Notes under the pieces: generated by a model
Seen by the model: the letters and a program-made list of their open reading frames with translations, nothing else
Database searches by the model: none
Told to the model about the DNA's origin: nothing
Shown here: positions 8,066-19,320 of the stretch, in pieces
Numbering within the stretch: the first letter of the stretch is position 1
How the letters are laid out: every line of letters begins with the position of its first letter
From: Chloroflexaceae bacterium
GTDB taxonomy: Bacteria > Chloroflexota > Chloroflexia > Chloroflexales > Chloroflexaceae
Reading direction: 5' to 3'
Length of the DNA stretch: 64,000 nt
Assembly: GCA_028282325.1 (NCBI GenBank)
Contig: JANQID010000038.1
Span: forward strand, 1-64,000
Made by a program: the position numbers and the translations under genes

Positions 8066-9322
8066 ATGGAAGATCACAAAAATACCCTTGCGGACACAAT
8101 TGAAGAACGCCTTCCACCGCTTACGCCAGAGGCCAACGGAACCGTCGGCGAAGAGGAAGATTTCCATGCCTTAATGGAGGAGTTTCTCAACGATCCTGCG
8201 CATGATTACCGTAACCTTAAATACGGCGATACCGTAGATGGCAAAATTATGCGCATCGACAAGGATGAAATCCTTGTCGATATTGGTGCGAAGGCCGAAG
8301 GGATTATTCCTTCGCGCGAAATGCAGTCATTATCTTCTGACAATCGGGCGGCGATGGCCGTCGGCGACGACATTCTCGTCTTTGTTATTCAAACCGAAGA
8401 CAGAGAAGGGCGCACCATCCTGTCAGTCGATAAAGCCCGTCAAGAGAAGAGCTGGCGCAGATTACAACAGGCCTACGAAAAAGGTGATATTATCGGTGCG
8501 GAGGTCGTGAATTACAACAAAGGCGGCCTCCTTGTCAATCTCGATGGCGTGCGCGGGTTTGTGCCTGCGTCTCAGGTCAGTGTGATAAGTCGCGGTCCTG
8601 AGGCGCAAAAGCAATCGGATATGGCTCGTCTGGTCGGAAGCGAACTGACACTGAAGATCATTGAAATCAATCGTAATCGCAATCGCCTGATTTTATCTGA
8701 GCGGCAGGCGGTGCAAGAAGTTCGCGAAGTTAAAAAAGACGAACTGCTTTCCGAGCTCCGTGAAGGGGACGTTCGTTCGGGCGTGGTTAGCTCGGTCTGC
8801 GATTTTGGGGCGTTTGTTGATATCGGCGGCGCGGATGGGTTGGTTCATCTCTCCGAGTTGTCGTGGAGTCGGATCAGGCACCCAGGTGAAATCCTCAAAG
8901 TCGGTGATCGCGTCGATGTTTACATTTTGAGCATCGACAATGAGCGTAAACGTATCGCCTTGTCAATCAAACGCACGCACGAGGAACCCTGGGCGACCGT
9001 GAATGATCGCTATCATCTCGGTCAAATCGTCGAAGGCGCTGTTACGCAGTTGGCCACCTTTGGCGCATTTGTGCGCATTGAGGATGGAGTGGAGGGGTTA
9101 ATTCACATCTCGGAAATGGGCGATGAACGGATCCAACACCCGCGTGACGTCGTCCAGGAGAATGCTGTGGTTCAAGCTCGCATCATTCGCATCGATCCCG
9201 CGCGCAAGCGAATCGGCTTGAGTCTCCGTCATCCACAGGAAGAACAACCAGAAGACTCAAGCAGCGACGATAACGCACCCGACACAGACACGGTTTCTGA
9301 GCACGCCGCGCAAGAAGAATAA
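8066..9322 (+). CDS. rpsA: S1 RNA-binding domain protein (ribosomal protein S1 family)
   Basis: A 418-residue protein with four tandem S1/OB domains, at roughly residues 50-120, 137-205, 225-295 and 310-380. The repeats are recognisable by G-x-V/I-xxI-xxxG-xxVDIG patterns such as VVSSVCDFGAFVDIGGADG and VTQLATFGAFVRIEDGVEG, each followed by LVHLSEL or LIHISEM. The ends are acidic: an N-terminal Glu/Asp-rich segment and a C-terminal tail with SSSDDNAPDTD. Four domains rather than the six of proteobacterial S1 fit the shorter S1 proteins of Chloroflexota, Firmicutes and Actinobacteria. It binds mRNA on the 30S subunit during initiation. It is transcribed alone from a strong promoter. Confidence 0.9.
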   Translation: MEDHKNTLADTIEERLPPLTPEANGTVGEEEDFHALMEEFLNDPAHDYRNLKYGDTVDGKIMRIDKDEILVDIGAKAEGIIPSREMQSLSSDNRAAMAVGDDILVFVIQTEDREGRTILSVDKARQEKSWRRLQQAYEKGDIIGAEVVNYNKGGLLVNLDGVRGFVPASQVSVISRGPEAQKQSDMARLVGSELTLKIIEINRNRNRLILSERQAVQEVREVKKDELLSELREGDVRSGVVSSVCDFGAFVDIGGADGLVHLSELSWSRIRHPGEILKVGDRVDVYILSIDNERKRIALSIKRTHEEPWATVNDRYHLGQIVEGAVTQLATFGAFVRIEDGVEGLIHISEMGDERIQHPRDVVQENAVVQARIIRIDPARKRIGLSLRHPQEEQPEDSSSDDNAPDTDTVSEHAAQEE

Positions 9323-9358
9323 ATGTGGTGTATTCTGAGATACGATACGATGATACAC

Positions 9359-9396
9359 CCTCTAGGTATATGAAGCTAGAGGCTAATTCCAGCTTC
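9359..9396 (+). other. overlapping hairpins downstream of rpsA
   Basis: Arms CCTCTAG (9359-9365) and CTAGAGG (9376-9382) form a 7-bp stem. The overlapping GAAGCT (9372-9377) and AGCTTC (9391-9396) can form a competing 6-bp stem followed by GTTTTC. The second may act as a weak terminator after the S1 gene; the mutually exclusive arrangement could also be chance. Confidence 0.3.
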
Positions 9397-9553
9397 GTTT
9401 TCGACCACTAGCTCCTATCTTCAATTGTCAATCAAACGCATTCGGCAGAACCCTCTGCGCAACCTATCGCCGTAGCGTTTCATAGCAAAGTTCCGATGCT
9501 TATGGGAGTCGGGTTCTGCATCATATCCATAGCATCGATCCGTCTATCGCCCA

Positions 9554-9590
9554 ATCTCTGCCAGTACCTAGTCGTCATTATGGCAGAGAT
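9554..9590 (+). promoter_or_regulatory. perfect 10-bp inverted repeat in the clpC leader
   Basis: ATCTCTGCCA (9554-9563) and its exact reverse complement TGGCAGAGAT (9581-9590) flank a 17-nt spacer. The element ends 21 nt before the clpC ATG and only about 10 nt before the GGAG ribosome-binding site. It does not match the CtsR tandem heptamer, CIRCE or HAIR consensus. It could be a leader hairpin or an operator. Confidence 0.45.
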
Positions 9591-9611
9591 AGTTGCCAGC
9601 GGAGCATCTCA

Positions 9612-12116
<2,505 letters not shown>

Positions 12117-12138
12117 TCGAACGCCAGAATCTCCTGAA

Positions 12139-12172
12139 ATACAGCCTCGATCAGATCTGATCGAGGCTGTAT
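12139..12172. terminator. 34-nt perfect palindrome after clpC
   Basis: The 17-nt arm 12139-12155 (ATACAGCCTCGATCAGA) is followed directly by its exact reverse complement (12156-12172). It would fold into a stem of about 15 bp with a 4-nt loop, 20 nt after the clpC stop. The downstream T-tract is weak (GTTT), so it is a probable but not perfect intrinsic terminator. The radA promoter lies 50 nt further on. Confidence 0.65.
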
Positions 12173-12223
12173 GTTTGCAATCAGTCAACATTACATTGCT
12201 GCACGCCGGCAGGAGCGTCGTGG

Positions 12224-12229
12224 TATAAT
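12224..12229 (+). promoter_or_regulatory. extended -10 promoter for a leaderless radA transcript
   Basis: TGGTATAATG provides an extended -10 box (TATAAT at 12224-12229). A start 7-8 nt downstream falls on or next to the A of the radA ATG at 12237. No Shine-Dalgarno sequence exists between the box and that ATG, so the transcript is predicted to be leaderless. Confidence 0.5.
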
Positions 12230-12236
12230 GTCGCTT

Positions 12237-13610
12237 ATGGCCAAGCCAAGAACGACTTTTGTTTGCCAGCAGTGCGGCGCCCGTCAGGCTCGTTGGATGG
12301 GTCGCTGTCCCGATTGTGGCTCGTGGGATAGCTTTGTGGAGCAGATCGAGCATCGCACATCGGCGGCGCACACACGCGGAGCGTCAGGCAGCGCAAACCA
12401 TCCCGCTCTGCTGCGCGACGTGGCCACCGGCGGGTTTGAACGCCTCTCCGTCCTTGGCGATGAGTTCGCCCGCGTCCTGGGCGGTGGTCTTGTGCCAGGG
12501 TCGGTGGTGCTAATCGGCGGCGATCCCGGCATCGGCAAAAGTACGCTACTCACGCAAGTTGGCGCTCATTTTGCAGATCGGGTCGGCTCCATACTATATG
12601 TCAGCGCCGAAGAGTCGGCCCAACAACTCAAACTACGCGCCGAACGCCTGAAACTAGATGCAGAACAATTCTACGTCTACTCGGAGACTTCACTCGACGC
12701 GATCTTGGAGCAGATTCGGCACATCCATCCCCAACTCGTCATCGTCGACTCGATCCAGACCGTCTACCTCGAAGAGGTTCAATCCGCCGCCGGCAGCGTA
12801 AGCCAGGTGCGTGAAGGCGCGTTGCGATTGTTACGGATGGCCAAAGAGCTGTCGATTGCGATGTTTCTGGTTGGTCATGTAACCAAAGAGGGCGCACTTG
12901 CCGGACCGCGCGTCCTTGAACATATTGTTGACGCCGTGCTCTATCTTGAAGGTGATCGCTTTCACCAATATCGATTGTTGCGCGGCGTGAAGAACCGCTT
13001 TGGCAGCACAAACGAAGTTGGCGTCTTTGAGATGACTCAGGACGGCATGCGCGAAGTATCGAACCCGTCACAGGTCTTCTTGGCTGAGCGCAGCGCCGGA
13101 ACACCCGGCTCAACGGTAACGGTTACGCTGGAAGGAACGCGCCCGCTGCTGGTCGAAGTGCAGGCGCTTACATCACATACGAACAATGCGCAACCTCGGC
13201 GAACAACCAATGGCTTCGATCTCAGCCGATTGCTCATGCTCATCGCGGTGCTATCTAAGCGTGTCGGTCTTCCGTTGTTTAATCAGGATATATACGTTAA
13301 TATTGTTGGCGGCTTGCGAGTCGGAGAGCCGGCAGTTGATCTAGCGGTTGCAACAGCGATTGCATCTTCCTATCGCAACCAGCGGGTTGACCCTGAGCTT
13401 GTGCTTTTAGGCGAGATCGGATTGTCTGGTGAATTGCGCAGCATTAGTCAGATCGAACGACGCTTGAGTGAGGCGGCCAAACTGGGATTCCGTCGCGCAC
13501 TCTTGCCCACATTCACACAGAATAGCCCGATCGAAGGTCTGGAGGCCCGGCCGATACGTTCGCTCACCGAAGTCGTTGAGATTGTTACCCGATCGCATCA
13601 GCAAAGTTGA
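12237..13610 (+). CDS. radA: DNA repair protein RadA
   Basis: A 457-residue RecA-like ATPase/helicase that promotes branch migration in recombination. The N-terminal C4 zinc finger is CQQCG plus CPDCG (residues 8-34). The RecA-like core has Walker A GGDPGIGKST (about residue 98) and the family-specific KNRFGSTNEVGVF motif (about 250). A Lon-protease-like C-terminal domain (about 290-455) lacks the catalytic residues, as usual. The start MAKPRTTF is chosen because the zinc finger begins there and the upstream sequence is a -10 box, not a leader. The neighbouring PIN-TRAM gene mirrors the radA-disA-yacL order of Firmicutes, but disA is absent here. Confidence 0.96.
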   Translation: MAKPRTTFVCQQCGARQARWMGRCPDCGSWDSFVEQIEHRTSAAHTRGASGSANHPALLRDVATGGFERLSVLGDEFARVLGGGLVPGSVVLIGGDPGIGKSTLLTQVGAHFADRVGSILYVSAEESAQQLKLRAERLKLDAEQFYVYSETSLDAILEQIRHIHPQLVIVDSIQTVYLEEVQSAAGSVSQVREGALRLLRMAKELSIAMFLVGHVTKEGALAGPRVLEHIVDAVLYLEGDRFHQYRLLRGVKNRFGSTNEVGVFEMTQDGMREVSNPSQVFLAERSAGTPGSTVTVTLEGTRPLLVEVQALTSHTNNAQPRRTTNGFDLSRLLMLIAVLSKRVGLPLFNQDIYVNIVGGLRVGEPAVDLAVATAIASSYRNQRVDPELVLLGEIGLSGELRSISQIERRLSEAAKLGFRRALLPTFTQNSPIEGLEARPIRSLTEVVEIVTRSHQQS

Positions 13611-13646
13611 TTATCGATTGTATCAATTTCTAGCGACGCTTCACAT

Positions 13647-14771
13647 ATGAAGATCAGTCTCAATTTCTTAACACGAATCGCGGGAATGCTCACGTTGGCA
13701 TGGCTCGGCTTCTCTGTCGGCCGTGCGCTTTCGAGTCCTACCCCGGATGAGACGCAGTGGACGGCTACACAATTGCTTATGCTGGCAGGAGCCGGGCTGG
13801 GGTTGTTGATTACCCCACACATAACAATCGAGCCGCTTCAAGAATTGCTCCGTCGTATTCGAGGCATATCGCTCATCGACACCTTCTTGCTTGCCAGCGG
13901 CGCCTTGATCGGACTCATCTTCGCAGTGCTTTTGGCAGTTCCGCTGGCATTTTTGCCGGAACCCTTCAGCCAATATCTGCCTATAATCGTCGCCCTGATG
14001 TTTGCCTACATCGGAGCAACAATCTTCGCAACTCACAAAAAAGACTTGAACGAACTGCTCCGCTCATGGCATCGCCTCAGCCTTGAAACATCTATACGCG
14101 CCGAAGCCGAACACGAGCAAACCCTGGCCCAAAAACGTCATCTTCTCGACACCAGCGCCATAATCGACGGGCGAATCGCCGCCGTTGCTCAGACTGGGTT
14201 TCTCGAAGGCATTTTCCTGGTTCCCAACTTTGTGCTGGAAGAACTGCAAAGCCTGGCGGATTCCACCGATGACTTGCGCCGGAGCAAAGGTCGCCGCGGT
14301 CTGGAATTGCTGAGCAAAATGCAAAAGAACTCGCCGCTTCCTGTCGAGATTCTCACCGTCGAGGCCGCCGGTGCCGAACAGGTTGATGGAAAGTTGATCG
14401 TCCTGGCGCGTCAGTATCACTGTCCTATTATCACCAATGACTTTAACTTGAATCGCGTTGCCGGCTTGCAAGGGGTCAAAGTCCTCAGCTTGAATCAGTT
14501 GAGCGAGGCAGTACGCCCGCCGGTAAGCCAGGAGCAGCAACTGAGCGTCACTATTCGCAACGAAGGCAACGCACGGCAACAAGGCGTCGGCTATCTCGAA
14601 GATGGAACGCCTGTTATTGTCGAGGACGCCCGCTCGCTTGTCGGGCAAAGCGTAGAGGTTATCGTGACACGGCTGCACCAGACGCAAACCGGGCGGGTTG
14701 TGTTCGCCCAACTCTCGAGCAACGGCGAGCAGAAAGCATTGAAACGCGAGCGCCAGGCCGAGAATGTCTGA
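13647..14771 (+). CDS. PIN/TRAM-domain membrane protein (YacL-like)
   Basis: A 374-residue protein. Its N-terminal half has four hydrophobic segments (about residues 10-28, 42-58, 78-100, 108-128). A PIN ribonuclease domain follows (about 165-285), with the acidic residues in [11 protein letters not shown], a Glu in FVLEELQ and Asp in [12 protein letters not shown]. The C-terminal TRAM RNA-binding domain (about 300-362) contains [16 protein letters not shown], the usual (E)GxGYLxDGTMVVV signature. The whole architecture equals YacL of Bacillus, and the gene sits 36 nt behind radA, probably in the same operon. Its RNA target is unknown. All PIN acidic residues appear present, so nuclease activity is plausible. 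Confidence 0.92.
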   Translation: MKISLNFLTRIAGMLTLAWLGFSVGRALSSPTPDETQWTATQLLMLAGAGLGLLITPHITIEPLQELLRRIRGISLIDTFLLASGALIGLIFAVLLAVPLAFLPEPFSQYLPIIVALMFAYIGATIFATHKKDLNELLRSWHRLSLETSIRAEAEHEQTLAQKRHLLDTSAIIDGRIAAVAQTGFLEGIFLVPNFVLEELQSLADSTDDLRRSKGRRGLELLSKMQKNSPLPVEILTVEAAGAEQVDGKLIVLARQYHCPIITNDFNLNRVAGLQGVKVLSLNQLSEAVRPPVSQEQQLSVTIRNEGNARQQGVGYLEDGTPVIVEDARSLVGQSVEVIVTRLHQTQTGRVVFAQLSSNGEQKALKRERQAENV

Positions 14772-14812
14772 CAGCTTGCGAGGTATGCACTATTCTCACA
14801 TCTGATAATCTT

Positions 14813-15280
14813 ATGCGAGCTATCGTGCAACGGGTGTCGCGCGCATCAGTCACCGTTGATGAACGTATCACCGGCGAGATTGGGCCAGGTCTGCTAATTT
14901 TGTTAGGTGTCGCGCCTGATGATGATGAAGACACGGCCGCATCGCTCGCCGAACGCACGGCAAATTTGCGCATCTTCACCGATGATAACGGACGATTTAA
15001 TTGGTCATTGCTTGATATAGCTGGCGAAGCGCTTGTCGTATCACAGTTCACCCTCTACGCTGATATGCGCAAAGGACGCCGACCGAGCTTTGTCGGCGCA
15101 GCACCGCCAGACATAGCCGCCCCGCTTGTGGACTCCTACGCCGAAGCGCTGCGTTCGCTGAGAATCCGCGTCGCAACCGGCGTCTTTGGCGCGATGATGC
15201 AGGTTGCTCTCATCAATGACGGGCCGGTGACGATTATCCTCGATAGCGAGATCTGGAAACAGCCGCGCCGCCAGAGTTGA
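14813..15280 (+). CDS. dtd: D-aminoacyl-tRNA deacylase
   Basis: This enzyme hydrolyses D-aminoacyl-tRNA and thus keeps D-amino acids out of translation. It has 155 residues, close to the family norm. The DTD signatures are [15 protein letters not shown] at the N-terminus, SQFTLYAD (about residue 79, carrying the active-site SQxT motif) and [11 protein letters not shown] near the C-terminus (the Gly-cisPro motif GP that gives chiral selectivity). It lies 40 nt downstream of the PIN-TRAM gene on the same strand and may be co-transcribed. Nothing is unusual. Confidence 0.95.
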   Translation: MRAIVQRVSRASVTVDERITGEIGPGLLILLGVAPDDDEDTAASLAERTANLRIFTDDNGRFNWSLLDIAGEALVVSQFTLYADMRKGRRPSFVGAAPPDIAAPLVDSYAEALRSLRIRVATGVFGAMMQVALINDGPVTIILDSEIWKQPRRQS

Positions 15281-15421
15281 CACTGTTACGCTTTGCACTC
15301 GTATGCAAGATCAATCTCATTCTTTCCCCATATCCCCATACCATAATGACTGTATGCTCATCCTACCAGAGTACTATCCGCTATCTCTAGCAAATGCTCG
15401 TTTCAAGTAAAGACAGCGTGC

Positions 15422-15427
15422 TATAAT
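15422..15427 (+). promoter_or_regulatory. -10 box upstream of the RsbT-like operon
   Basis: TATAAT in GTGCTATAATGC is the only good -10 element in the 262-nt spacer before the RsbT-like gene. The -35 region is poor (TTTCAA with 15-nt spacing). The leader would be about 110 nt. Confidence 0.35.
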
Positions 15428-15542
15428 GCTACGGGCAATCAACCTTTAATCTTTATTTGACCTGGAGCCACACCAGCGCCCATATTTTACCCAGATAAGA
15501 TCCGGCGCTTCGGGTCACCTCGTTGAAGCGCTATACACGCCG

Positions 15543-15986
15543 ATGCAACCATCTCTACACATCGTATGCACGATCAGACACGAAGTAGATATTTACGTTG
15601 CGATTGGGCATAGCCGCGATATGGCAGCGCGTATCGGATTCAACGCCATCGATGGCACCCGCATCGAAATCGCGATACTCGAGCTGTGCCGTAACCTCAT
15701 CGTCCATGCTGGCGGCGGCGAACTGATCCTCGAACAAGTACACACCGATAATGAGATTGGCATCGCCATCGAAGCGTGTGATAATGGTCCAGGAATTGAG
15801 GATATTGACCTCGCGCTCCGCGATGGATACAGTACAAAACATTCGTTAGGAGCCGGGCTGCCTGGAGTCAAGCGGCTTATGGATGCATTTACCATCGAGT
15901 CGACAGTGGGCGTCGGCACCAGGGTGCGCGTCCTCAAATGGCCTTCCCGCCAGTCCACGTATCATTCAATGAAAGCTCATTTATGA
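15543..15986 (+). CDS. RsbT-like anti-sigma/serine kinase (HATPase_c)
   Basis: A 147-residue single-domain GHKL kinase. The N-box is ELCRNLIVHA, the G1 box DNGPGI and the G2 box HSLGAGLPGVKRLMD, which matches RsbT better than RsbW (the long G-x-G-L-P-G-V-K lid). In Bacillus, RsbT phosphorylates the STAS proteins RsbS/RsbR of the stressosome and activates the RsbU phosphatase. The stop overlaps the start of the next gene by 4 nt (ATGA), so the two are translationally coupled. No rsbS or rsbR gene is nearby; the substrate protein is therefore elsewhere. Confidence 0.88.
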   Translation: MQPSLHIVCTIRHEVDIYVAIGHSRDMAARIGFNAIDGTRIEIAILELCRNLIVHAGGGELILEQVHTDNEIGIAIEACDNGPGIEDIDLALRDGYSTKHSLGAGLPGVKRLMDAFTIESTVGVGTRVRVLKWPSRQSTYHSMKAHL

Positions 15987-16561
15987 ACGCAATCTGGGGC
16001 GCCGCCAGTCGCCCGAAGCAAAGTCAGATGGTAAGCGGCGACGCATTTGTGGTTCTTCCATTCAGCGATAACCGATTGCTTGTCGCCGTCATCGATGGAC
16101 TGGGCGGCGGTGAAGAAGCTCATAATGCTTCTGAAAAAGCCGTGGCAATCTTGCATCAACATCCTGGCCTTGGATTAAAAGACCTTGCGCAAAAGACTCA
16201 TCTGGCGCTTCACAATACGCGCGGGGCGGTAGCGGCCCTCATGCAGTTCGATCTGGGAGATCGACGCATCTCCTTTGTCGGCGTCGGCAACGTCGGCGTG
16301 TACGCCCATAGCACGAGCGCAATCAGACCCATATCCAAAAACGGCATCCTCGGCTATCGGTTGCCTGTCCTTCTAGAAATGAACTATAACTATAATTCCG
16401 GGGATACGTTCGTTCTTTACAGTGATGGCGTTTCAAGCCGATTTAGCTTCGACAGCACTATCAACTACAGCGTTCCACCCCAAGATCTGGCAGATTCGAT
16501 TCTGCGCGCCTATGGTAAATCCAATGATGACGCGACAATCGTTGTTGTACGCGGCTTTTGA
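15983..16561 (+). CDS. PP2C-family (SpoIIE/RsbX-like) serine phosphatase
   Basis: A 192-residue stand-alone PP2C domain of the RsbX type, expected to dephosphorylate a serine on a partner-switch protein. The metal-binding motifs are GDAFVV (about residue 19), VIDGLGGGEEA (about 36-46), a GVGNVGVY segment, FVLYSDGV (about 143-150) and the C-terminal DDATIVVVR. The start at 15983 overlaps the stop of the RsbT-like gene by four bases and gives a protein of RsbX size. It is followed by an overlapping kinase gene. There is no sensory domain or membrane segment. Confidence 0.88.
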   Translation: MNAIWGAASRPKQSQMVSGDAFVVLPFSDNRLLVAVIDGLGGGEEAHNASEKAVAILHQHPGLGLKDLAQKTHLALHNTRGAVAALMQFDLGDRRISFVGVGNVGVYAHSTSAIRPISKNGILGYRLPVLLEMNYNYNSGDTFVLYSDGVSSRFSFDSTINYSVPPQDLADSILRAYGKSNDDATIVVVRGF

Positions 16562-16572
16562 TTGACACATTC

Positions 16573-19308
16573 ATGAGTAACGATCTTGCTCTGTGGCTAA
16601 CCGAACATCGAAACGCCTTAATACTGCGCTGGACATCGATGGTTGATACCGAAACCATTCCCAGGTTGAATGGGCATAGCACAGATTCCGACGATGCTCT
16701 GATTGTAACGACCGAAGATTCTGTCTCTGCAACGCTGACGTACATCTATGACGGCATTGCCCAGGCTGCTCAAAACGCTCCGGCGCTGCTTGACCAATAC
16801 CTGCACAACATTGATTGCGGCGCTGAGCAGAGCTACAACACGTTTCCCGCATTGTTGGAAGTATGTTTTCAGTTGCGCCGCATCGTGTGGGAAGCTTTGC
16901 GAACCGAATCAGATGACCTCGCGTATGCTCTTGCGCTTATGGATGAGTTCGAGGCACTGATTGATTACACCACATGCACGTTATCACAGCTATGGGTTGA
17001 ACGAACGAATCAGGTCATGCGCGACAGCGCATCATTTGCGGAGCAGCTTGACGCAGCCTGGGTCGCCGCCGACCGCCGCTCGCTCCAACTCAAAGCGCTG
17101 AATGAGATCTCGCAGAGTCTCTCAGCCAGCCTGGAAGATCAGACCGAATTACTTGAGCTTGTCGGTTCGAGTCTTGTCAAGTTGCTTGATATAGAGTGGA
17201 TCTCAATCTGGCTAGCAAAAAATACGTCGGAAGTTCTATCAAACGGAGTAAGATCAAGCCTCATCTGTCTTAAGCATAGCTGGGGAAATCAGCGACAAGA
17301 ACATACCGAGCTTCGCATTGAACAAGTTTCTTCGCATGATCTGGCATTTCAAGCTTTTCTGAACGGCGACATCATTTTTGATCCTCACCCCAATTCTGCA
17401 CAGCAGGGATTATGGTATCAACCTGGCTGCGGTGTTGCCGTGTTTCCCTTGCGCGTTAAGGATCCGGCTTCAGGGATTGTTATCCTACAGGATCCCAACC
17501 CGTTTGAACAACTCCGCTTCCAACACGAGCTTGCGTTGAGCGTGGTGAATCAGGCGGCAATTGCGTTACAAAACGCACACCTGTATTCAGAAGTACGTGA
17601 ACTCAACAATATCCTTGAGCAGCGCGTTATTGAACGAACATCAGCCCTAAAAGACGAACGTGATCGCCTGAGCGCCGTTCATGAAATCGCGACCCAGATC
17701 AGCAGCACCCTTGACCTGAATACCCTGCTTAATACATCGCTTGAACTGCTGGCTCGTATTACGCACGCCGAACACGGCTCGGTGATGCTGTTGGAGCATG
17801 ATACCGATCATTTAGTCAGCCGCGCGTCGCTTGGCGCCACTGATAACACAGGATTTACACGATTTCCGCTGGGATTAGGCATCGCCGGCTGGGTGGCCCA
17901 GCATAAGCAAAGCGTATTGATCGACGATGTCAGTACCGACGAGCGATGGATGACGCTGCCGGAAGGATCGCCGCACCGGCGTGAAGGCTCAATGGTTGCC
18001 GTACCGTTGATCAATCAGGGAGAAGTGCTCGGAGTTCTGACCGTATCACACAGCCTGACAAATTTCTTTAACGACGATCATCTCCGCTTGTTGAATGCAA
18101 GCGTGGGCGCTATCTCAATTGGCGTGAATAATGCAAATCTCTATCACGAGATTGTGGAGCAATACGAGCGCAGTAGCGAACTGCAACGAATGCTTCAGAC
18201 AGAAGCACGACAAACCGAGGCAATCCTCCAGAGCCTCTCCGACGGGGTCGTCGTTTGCGACATGTATGGTTCAGTGCTCTCGGTGAATCCCGCGGCAGCC
18301 GTCATCTTGCAACGCACCGTCGAGGATTTGCTACTCTGGAATCTGCCCGAACTGCTCAAACGCTATATGGGAGAGCGGCTGAAAGATATGCCCCTGGAAG
18401 AGTTGCTCGATCGGCCATTGACCCAGGATCAAAAGCCACGCATCTTTACCAGCACGATCAAAATCGGCGTAAAAATGGCCAGTTTGATTATGGGTCCCGT
18501 GCTCAAAGAGGATGGAGAGCTCCTCGGCGCTTTGCTGGTGCTGCGCGACATCACGCGCGAAATCGAGGCTGACCGTCTGAAGACAGAATTTATCGGAACA
18601 ATGTCGCACGAGCTGCGCACGCCCATGACTGCTATCAAAGGGTTCACTCAATTACTGGCAATGGGCAGCCTGGGCCCCTTAAATGAAACTCAACGCGAGT
18701 TCGTCAACACGATCAATTCCAACACCGAACATATGATCAGCCTGATCAATGATGTGCTGGATATTACCAAAATTGAGTCAGGCAGCGTCGATCTGGAATT
18801 ACGTCCACTGCACCTAGCGGAGGTGCTAAGCGGCGTCGTGGCCGAGCTTCAGTCTATGATCGAAGACCGCCAACACCAACTGTTGATGAGTATTCCCCCA
18901 GGGCTGCCACTGATCCGCGCCGACGCCTATCGGCTGCACCAGATCTTCAGCAACTTGTTGGCGAATGCGGTGAAGTTCACGCCGCGTAATGGCATGATAT
19001 GGATCGAAGCTAGCGTTGCAAATCGCGAAAATCTGCCCGACCACATTCGAGATGGCATCCTCCACGAGCAGCGGTATACCCAGATCAGTATCCGCGATAC
19101 CGGCGTTGGCATTGCTCAACATGATCTCGACCGCATCTTTGATCGTTTCTATCGCACAGAGAACCCGCTCAAAATCGAGGCCGGCGGAACGGGATTGGGA
19201 CTCTCGCTCGTAAAACCGCTGGTCGAGTTGCTGGGCGGTCAGATCTGGGTGGAAAGCAAGCTAAACGAAGGCAGCACGTTTTTCTTCATCCTGCCCGCCG
19301 TTTCATAG
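16573..19308 (+). CDS. histidine kinase with RsbRD-N, GAF, GAF and PAS domains
   Basis: A cytoplasmic sensor kinase of about 911 residues. Residues 1-150 form a helical bundle resembling the RsbRD N-terminal domain (LALWLTEHRNALILRWTS). Two GAF domains follow (about 185-340 and 378-520), joined by a coiled coil (EQRVIERTSALKDERDRL). A PAS domain (about 540-655), a HisKA domain with SHELRTP (His at about residue 679) and a HATPase_c with FSNLLANAVKFTP and GGTGLGLSLV complete it. An in-frame TTG at 16558 overlaps the phosphatase stop (TTGA) and could be the coupled start; ATG 16573 is used here. The RsbRD-type domain together with the two upstream genes suggests cross-talk between partner switching and phosphorelay. 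No regulator gene is adjacent. Confidence 0.9.
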   Translation: MSNDLALWLTEHRNALILRWTSMVDTETIPRLNGHSTDSDDALIVTTEDSVSATLTYIYDGIAQAAQNAPALLDQYLHNIDCGAEQSYNTFPALLEVCFQLRRIVWEALRTESDDLAYALALMDEFEALIDYTTCTLSQLWVERTNQVMRDSASFAEQLDAAWVAADRRSLQLKALNEISQSLSASLEDQTELLELVGSSLVKLLDIEWISIWLAKNTSEVLSNGVRSSLICLKHSWGNQRQEHTELRIEQVSSHDLAFQAFLNGDIIFDPHPNSAQQGLWYQPGCGVAVFPLRVKDPASGIVILQDPNPFEQLRFQHELALSVVNQAAIALQNAHLYSEVRELNNILEQRVIERTSALKDERDRLSAVHEIATQISSTLDLNTLLNTSLELLARITHAEHGSVMLLEHDTDHLVSRASLGATDNTGFTRFPLGLGIAGWVAQHKQSVLIDDVSTDERWMTLPEGSPHRREGSMVAVPLINQGEVLGVLTVSHSLTNFFNDDHLRLLNASVGAISIGVNNANLYHEIVEQYERSSELQRMLQTEARQTEAILQSLSDGVVVCDMYGSVLSVNPAAAVILQRTVEDLLLWNLPELLKRYMGERLKDMPLEELLDRPLTQDQKPRIFTSTIKIGVKMASLIMGPVLKEDGELLGALLVLRDITREIEADRLKTEFIGTMSHELRTPMTAIKGFTQLLAMGSLGPLNETQREFVNTINSNTEHMISLINDVLDITKIESGSVDLELRPLHLAEVLSGVVAELQSMIEDRQHQLLMSIPPGLPLIRADAYRLHQIFSNLLANAVKFTPRNGMIWIEASVANRENLPDHIRDGILHEQRYTQISIRDTGVGIAQHDLDRIFDRFYRTENPLKIEAGGTGLGLSLVKPLVELLGGQIWVESKLNEGSTFFFILPAVS

Positions 19309-19320
19309 CGACGACAGGCA

